Shown here: one piece after another, positions 4,901 through 7,462 of the stretch
Layout: every line of letters begins with the position of its first letter
Position numbering within the stretch: the stretch's first letter is position 1
Origin: Anaerolineales bacterium
GTDB taxonomy: Bacteria > Chloroflexota > Anaerolineae > Anaerolineales > Villigracilaceae
Direction: 5' to 3'
Length of the DNA: 7,462 bases
NCBI GenBank assembly: GCA_028689195.1
Contig: JAQTWR010000125.1
Location: 1 to 7,462, forward strand
The notes under the pieces: generated by a model
The model's input: only the letters and a program-made list of their open reading frames with translations
What the model was told of the DNA's origin: nothing
The model's database searches: none
Position numbers and translations under genes: made by a program

Positions 4901-6056
4901 AGTCGCGTGGATGGGAACTGCCGCTTCCAGCAGCGACGAATGGATAGAACTATACAATCCAAGCGCGACAAAATCCATCAATATTTCTGGCTGGAAGTTA
5001 AGATCGTCTGACGGGAGCTTGACCATCACCTTAAGTGGAAGTATTCCCGCGGATGGTTATTTAGTTTTCTCTCACAGTTCCACAGTATTTAATGACTTTA
5101 CCATACCCGCATCCCAGGTTTTCAGCGGGTATCTTAGCAACTACGGCGTAGGGCTAACTTTATACGACGGGACGAATACAATCATAGACACCGCCAATAA
5201 CGACCTCGGCTATTGGCCCGCAGGGCTTAGTTCCCCCTCGTACGCCAGCATGGAAAGATACCGCAATATGGACGACGGTCCCTATTCATGGGCTACCTTT
5301 GCGGGAACGCTCTCCAACCCCGTACATGATCGGGACGGCAACAAAGTGAATGGCACGCCCGGCAGAGCCAACTGGGCGTTGGCTGTCACCATCACGCCGA
5401 CTGGAATGAAAACCTCGACCCCTGCGCGCACCCCAACGCCTTCTTTGGAGGGCAGATTCATCATCAACGAATTTCTACCGCGCCCGGGCTACGACTGGAA
5501 TCAAGACGGCAGGGTGGACGTCTTTGACGAGTTTATCGAAATCAAGAATATCGGCAATTTGGATATCAACATGAATGGCTGGAAAATTGACGACGAAAAA
5601 GACAGCGGATCAGCCCCCTTCGCATTGCCTAACAAGGTTTTGAAACCGGGCGAGCGCGCCATATTCTTTGGGTTGGATACCAACATCCTGCTCAGCGACG
5701 GCGGCGACACCGTGCGCTTAATCAACTCCAGCGGCAAGGTCTACGACTCTTACACCTACGCCATCGCAAAAACGGAAGACAAATCGGTGTGCCGTTTGCC
5801 CGACGGCAGCGGTTCATGGTATGAAGACTGTTTGCCCACGCCCAACCTCGTCAACACCCGCGCGGGATACGTCCCCGTCATGGCTAACGAAAACTACCAG
5901 TCCCCGGTCTGCTCGCTGCCCGATACCCTGCCCGCCGATTTTCTCTTCGCAGAATGTCGCGGCTATGGCGCGCATATTTGGCGAAACTTGTGGGATGGCG
6001 GCAGCCTTTTCCATATTCACGAAGACAAAAACAAGTGGGAATCATTCATCGAATGA
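1974..6056 (+). CDS. Large secreted LTD-DUF11(x6)-LTD-LTD surface protein
   Basis: A protein of about 1360 residues, probably exported and cell-surface or extracellular, of unknown function. Starting at Met 1974, residues 1-34 form a signal peptide: basic WKKLPR, a hydrophobic core, and the site AEA|AP. A lamin-tail domain follows (about 44-190: INEVAW, DEWIELYNP, SGWTL). Six DUF11-type Ig-like repeats come next, from residues 215, 347, 473, 589, 714 and 842. They share NNGPD-like, LLP..L.YVS and GIWT.G.L motifs, and most end in DPDS.PGN followed by an Asp/Glu run that probably binds calcium. A second lamin-tail domain (about 972-1130), a Pro/Thr linker (1138-1160) and a third lamin-tail-like domain (from 1161) with an EF-hand-like loop (1174-1185) complete it. 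The C-terminus has four Cys but no LPXTG motif or membrane anchor. The start is uncertain: 1974 gives a normal signal peptide but has no clear Shine-Dalgarno, ATG 1911 sits two bases after the -10, and GTG 1917 would be leaderless. Confidence 0.85.
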   Translation: MPNWKKLPRVILFTLLILGLCAGLVVPRLDVAEAAPRQFAALDVIINEVAWGGTAASSTDEWIELYNPTGSTIDLSGWTLVSSDASPNITLTGTIPAGGYYLLESGDDFTISDIKANKIYSGGLVNAGEILTLRDNSANTIDTANISGGAWDAGSGSPNYYSMERNGVVADSATAWISNNGITRNGLDAGIPSGCTTACTTSPQPINGTPHNSQADLSVSISPAAVSPNINTNIIFTVTVTNGGPNDATNVIVKDLLPASLSYVTNDIGAAYDSGTGMWNVGSLLATGPGSSATINITAKVVSGATSTNAAEVWSVDQPDPDSIPGNGIVEDDYASAQIIPIAPGNADLSLTMTYDRQILAVGDNVVFTLALDNAGPDDAANVSVKDLLPVELTYVSNDGGAAYNSVTGIWTVGTVPSGANAVLNITAKMAGTGKKAINRAEVWTSDQSDPDSAPGNNSTTEDDDDVKTVGPALNITNIVNIAAPSVGDNILFTITVGNPSATLDATNAKVDALLPSGLDYVSSSSPSYDGASGVWTIGALPAGSSATLNVTAQVVSSGKKDYLARVSSNEFVAKAATESVTPIAGTNSDLSLSQTLTKSTSTADVVALTLKVHNNGPDAASGVQVNDLLPSGLTYISSTPSGKYNSESGIWTLGSLAKAADATLTINVRVRASGSSTNNFAEIWTSDQFDADSTPGNGANGEDDETSLEVPIADLSISQTVDITGTTASGTAFFTIGIKNNGPDNAAGVNVKTSLTSSAASLVYAFVSYGSTKGTYDKNTGIWTIGALADGESAELTITTTTMGALVSNWVEVSSSSVVDPDSVPNNNSRTEDDDDGKPSADLRLTMTVDNTRPDIGDLIRFTLQAANDGPESATNVQIKDKLPADLVYVSSSSAAYNNSSGIWSIDQINKGATKTLTITARVQNNGAKINKAEIWFSNLSDPDSTPGNNSTTEDDDASVTVQPISQFRSVLINEVAWMGTAASSSDEWIELYNPSATKSINISGWKLRSSDGSLTITLSGSIPADGYLVFSHSSTVFNDFTIPASQVFSGYLSNYGVGLTLYDGTNTIIDTANNDLGYWPAGLSSPSYASMERYRNMDDGPYSWATFAGTLSNPVHDRDGNKVNGTPGRANWALAVTITPTGMKTSTPARTPTPSLEGRFIINEFLPRPGYDWNQDGRVDVFDEFIEIKNIGNLDINMNGWKIDDEKDSGSAPFALPNKVLKPGERAIFFGLDTNILLSDGGDTVRLINSSGKVYDSYTYAIAKTEDKSVCRLPDGSGSWYEDCLPTPNLVNTRAGYVPVMANENYQSPVCSLPDTLPADFLFAECRGYGAHIWRNLWDGGSLFHIHEDKNKWESFIE
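2616..4880 (+). repeat. Six tandem DUF11-type repeats in the surface-protein gene
   Basis: The units begin at 2616, 3012, 3390, 3738, 4113 and 4497, and their lengths are 132, 126, 116, 125, 128 and 128 codons. Each begins with a form of (A/S)DLS or ALN and carries the GIW.(I/V)G.L strand. Unit 3 is the shortest and lacks the terminal DPDS.PGN acidic loop. Units 2 and 6 keep strong DNA-level similarity in this loop (3321-3368 against 4800-4847, 42 of 48 bases identical). Such domains often act as rigid spacers in surface proteins. Confidence 0.8.
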
Positions 6057-6075
6057 TGAGCGGATAGTTTTATTA

Positions 6076-6104
6076 TTTCCATGTCCGCGCCTTTCATGTA
6101 TACT
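6076..6104 (+). promoter_or_regulatory. Putative promoter of the pyrF-pyrE operon
   Basis: TATACT (6099-6104) is 17 bases from a weak TTTCCA (6076-6081). Transcription would start at or very near the pyrF ATG at 6111, since six bases separate the -10 from the ATG. That implies a leaderless mRNA and agrees with the absence of a Shine-Dalgarno sequence. Confidence 0.45.
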
Positions 6105-6110
6105 TCGCGC

Positions 6111-6947
6111 ATGGAAACTTTTTTCACCTTTCTCGAAAAACGAGTGGACGATTCTTCCTCGCTTCTCTGCGTGGGACTCGACCCGCATATTCCCGACCTT
6201 CAAGAGCCGACCGCCGCGTCAGCCCTCGCCTTTTGTTTGAATCTGGTTAAGCGCGCGGCTCCCTACGCCGCAGCATTCAAACCCAACGCCGCGTTTTTTG
6301 AAGTTTTCGGCGCCGAAGGTTGGATGGCGCTCAAGCGCGTGATTGAAGCCATCCATGAAGAGTCCGCGCGCATGGGGTCGAAGATTCCAATCATTTTAGA
6401 CGCGAAGCGCGGAGATATCGCGTCCACTGCCGAGGCGTATTCCATATCCGCGTATGAAACGCTTGGCGTAGATTGCGTCACAATAAATCCATATCTCGGA
6501 AAAGATTCGATTGATCCCTTCGTGAAGAATCCCGAAAAGGGAATTTTTCTTTTGTGCAAAACATCCAACGCGGGCTCCGCCGACCTTCAAGATTTAATGG
6601 TGACCCCAAACGACTCAACCGCCATGCCTTTGTATATGTACGTCGCGCAACTCGCGCAGCGCTGGAATGTGAATAACAATATCGGCGTTGTCGTTGGCGC
6701 GACGCACCCGCAAATTATGGAAACCATCCGCGCCGCCGCCCCCGATTTATGGTTTCTTGCGCCCGGCGTCGGCGCGCAAGGCGGAGAGTTGAAACTCGCG
6801 CTCGAAGCGGGCTTGCGAAAAGACGGCAAGGGAATTTTGCTGCCCGTCTCGCGCGGAATCTCCCGCGCCGCAGACCCCGCCAAAGCCGCCGCAGAATTGC
6901 GCGATGCGATGCTGGAAATTCGAGAATCGAGAATCGGAAATCGTTGA
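6111..6947 (+). CDS. pyrF: Orotidine 5'-phosphate decarboxylase (type 2 subfamily)
   Basis: This 278-residue cytosolic TIM-barrel enzyme decarboxylates OMP to UMP, the final step of de novo pyrimidine synthesis. The motifs are intact: VGLDP (21-25), FKPNAAFFE (56-64), the catalytic D-K-D signature DAKRGDI (97-103), NPYLGKD (126-132), KTSN (150-153), VVGAT (194-198), the phosphate-binding APGVGAQGG (217-225) and SRGI (247-250). DAKRGDI, NPYLGKD and the length of about 280 residues match the type 2 subfamily rather than the shorter E. coli type. The start at 6111 (METFF...) matches family N-termini; an in-frame ATG at 6081 would add ten unlikely residues ahead of the predicted promoter -10. The C-terminal residues are encoded by 7-base repeats. 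pyrE follows after 23 bases in another frame, so the two are an operon but not a fusion. Confidence 0.93.
   Translation: METFFTFLEKRVDDSSSLLCVGLDPHIPDLQEPTAASALAFCLNLVKRAAPYAAAFKPNAAFFEVFGAEGWMALKRVIEAIHEESARMGSKIPIILDAKRGDIASTAEAYSISAYETLGVDCVTINPYLGKDSIDPFVKNPEKGIFLLCKTSNAGSADLQDLMVTPNDSTAMPLYMYVAQLAQRWNVNNNIGVVVGATHPQIMETIRAAAPDLWFLAPGVGAQGGELKLALEAGLRKDGKGILLPVSRGISRAADPAKAAAELRDAMLEIRESRIGNR
6921..6941 (+). repeat. 7-base direct repeats at the pyrF 3' end
   Basis: CGAGAAT, CGAGAAT and CGGAAAT lie in tandem just before the pyrF stop and encode part of the terminal RESRIGNR. Two copies are perfect and the third differs at two positions. They lie outside the conserved barrel. Confidence 0.6.
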
Positions 6948-6956
6948 AATTTAGAT

Positions 6957-6962
6957 AAGGAG
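6957..6962 (+). promoter_or_regulatory. Shine-Dalgarno of pyrE
   Basis: AAGGAG with an 8-base spacer to the ATG at 6971. It supports a start upstream of the heptamer repeats, so these are translated. Confidence 0.8.
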
Positions 6963-6970
6963 ACTCCAAC

Positions 6971-7462
6971 ATGACAAACCAATTACCAATTACCAATTAC
7001 CAATTATCCTCGCTCGCCGACGAGCTCCTCGCGGCAGGCTGTATTAAGTTCGGCGAGTTTACGTTGAAGTCGGGACTCAAATCGCCCATTTACATTGATT
7101 TGCGCCGCATCATTTCATATCCCAAACTGCTTGAACGGATTGGCGCGGCGTATTTGCCTTTGCTCGCAGATTTGAAATTCGAGCGCATCGCGGGACTGCC
7201 TTACGCCGCAATTCCCATTGCGACCGCCGTCTCTTTGCAGGGAAACTATCCCATGATCTATCCGCGCAAGGAAGTGAAAACCTACGGCACAAAAGCCGAG
7301 ATCGAAGGCGAATACTATGCGGGCGAAACGGTTGTGGTCATTGACGATCTCGCCACCACCGGCGGAAGCAAATTCGAAGCCATCGAAAAATTGACAGGCG
7401 CAGGCTTGGTCGTGAAAGACGTCGTCGTGCTGATTGACCGTCAGTCCGGCGCGAAGGAGTCG
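6971..7462 (+). CDS. pyrE: Orotate phosphoribosyltransferase, 3' end cut by window edge
   Basis: This is an open frame of 164 codons running to the right edge. The enzyme transfers the phosphoribosyl group of PRPP to orotate to give OMP, the substrate of the PyrF encoded upstream. Motifs seen are KFGEFTLKSG (26-35), SPIYIDLR (38-45), the catalytic-loop region YPRKEVKTYGTK (97-108) and the PRPP-binding VVVIDDLATTGGS (121-133). The start at 6971 is backed by AAGGAG. The first residues after Met-Thr (NQLPITNYQL) come from a 7-base tandem repeat and precede the conserved core, which begins near SLADELL. Only a short C-terminal part should be missing. Confidence 0.93.
   Translation, partial: MTNQLPITNYQLSSLADELLAAGCIKFGEFTLKSGLKSPIYIDLRRIISYPKLLERIGAAYLPLLADLKFERIAGLPYAAIPIATAVSLQGNYPMIYPRKEVKTYGTKAEIEGEYYAGETVVVIDDLATTGGSKFEAIEKLTGAGLVVKDVVVLIDRQSGAKES
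6980..7007 (+). repeat. 7-base tandem repeat inside the pyrE 5' coding region
   Basis: CAATTAC occurs three times in perfect tandem (6980-7000), followed by CAATTAT (7001-7007). The unit is not a multiple of three, so a change of one copy would shift the pyrE frame. The sequence is much more AT-rich than the surrounding gene and encodes a non-conserved N-terminal stretch. Confidence 0.8.

Noticed and set aside
1955..5737. Several minus-strand frames of 60-100 codons opposite the large surface-protein gene
   Set aside because: They show no family motifs. They arise from the periodic Asp/Ser/Thr codons of the DUF11 repeats, which keep the antisense frames open.
6081..6110. Upstream in-frame ATG for pyrF
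   Set aside because: It would place ten non-conserved residues before the family N-terminus and lies upstream of the likely -10 element; 6111 fits PyrF N-termini.
6749..6996. Arg-rich frames on both strands over the pyrF 3' end
   Set aside because: They are out-of-frame shadows of GC-rich pyrF codons, without motifs or ribosome-binding sites.
1..7462. tRNA, rRNA, insertion sequence, prophage or toxin-antitoxin genes
   Set aside because: No cloverleaf, rRNA block, transposase motif, terminal inverted repeats or target-site duplication was seen on either strand.

Overview
The window looks like a chromosomal segment from a moderately GC-rich bacterium, most plausibly a Chloroflexota (Anaerolineae-type) organism. 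This placement is an inference from the gene set: SpoVS outside an obvious sporulation cluster, a very large secreted LTD/DUF11 surface protein with a Pro/Thr linker, and an adjacent pyrF-pyrE pair. No rRNA or marker gene is present to prove it.

Layout. Positions 1-998 hold a minus-strand pair: a ureohydrolase of the agmatinase type, overlapping by one base (TAATG) the start of a small GNAT-like acetyltransferase that runs off the left edge. Positions 999-1548 are a 550-base gene-free region with the hallmarks of a replication origin. It has two perfect DnaA boxes plus several one-mismatch boxes, a directly abutting forward box pair, a short C run, four DnaA-trio-like triplets and then a very AT-rich stretch. 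Two related C4-5/ATATAT/G4-5 palindromes lie among the boxes. Transcription diverges from this region: the genes to the left are on the minus strand and every gene to the right is on the plus strand.

Positions 1549-1809 encode SpoVS, a small Alba-like protein, with a good sigma-70-type promoter and a hairpin overlapping its Shine-Dalgarno sequence. A 14-bp hairpin follows. Positions 1974-6056 (or from an upstream start at 1911/1917) encode a secreted protein of about 1360 residues: signal peptide, lamin-tail domain, six DUF11-type repeats, a second lamin-tail domain, a Pro/Thr linker, and a third lamin-tail-like domain that carries an EF-hand-like loop.

Positions 6111-7462 carry the last two steps of de novo UMP synthesis: pyrF (OMP decarboxylase) and then pyrE (orotate phosphoribosyltransferase, cut by the right edge). 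Each gene has a run of 7-base repeats at the pyrF/pyrE junction, and those in pyrE lie inside its first codons. Functionally, the window joins a probable chromosome origin, a putative nucleic-acid-binding SpoVS, a polyamine gene, a surface protein and a pyrimidine operon. The most interesting part is the origin-like region and its coupling to spoVS.
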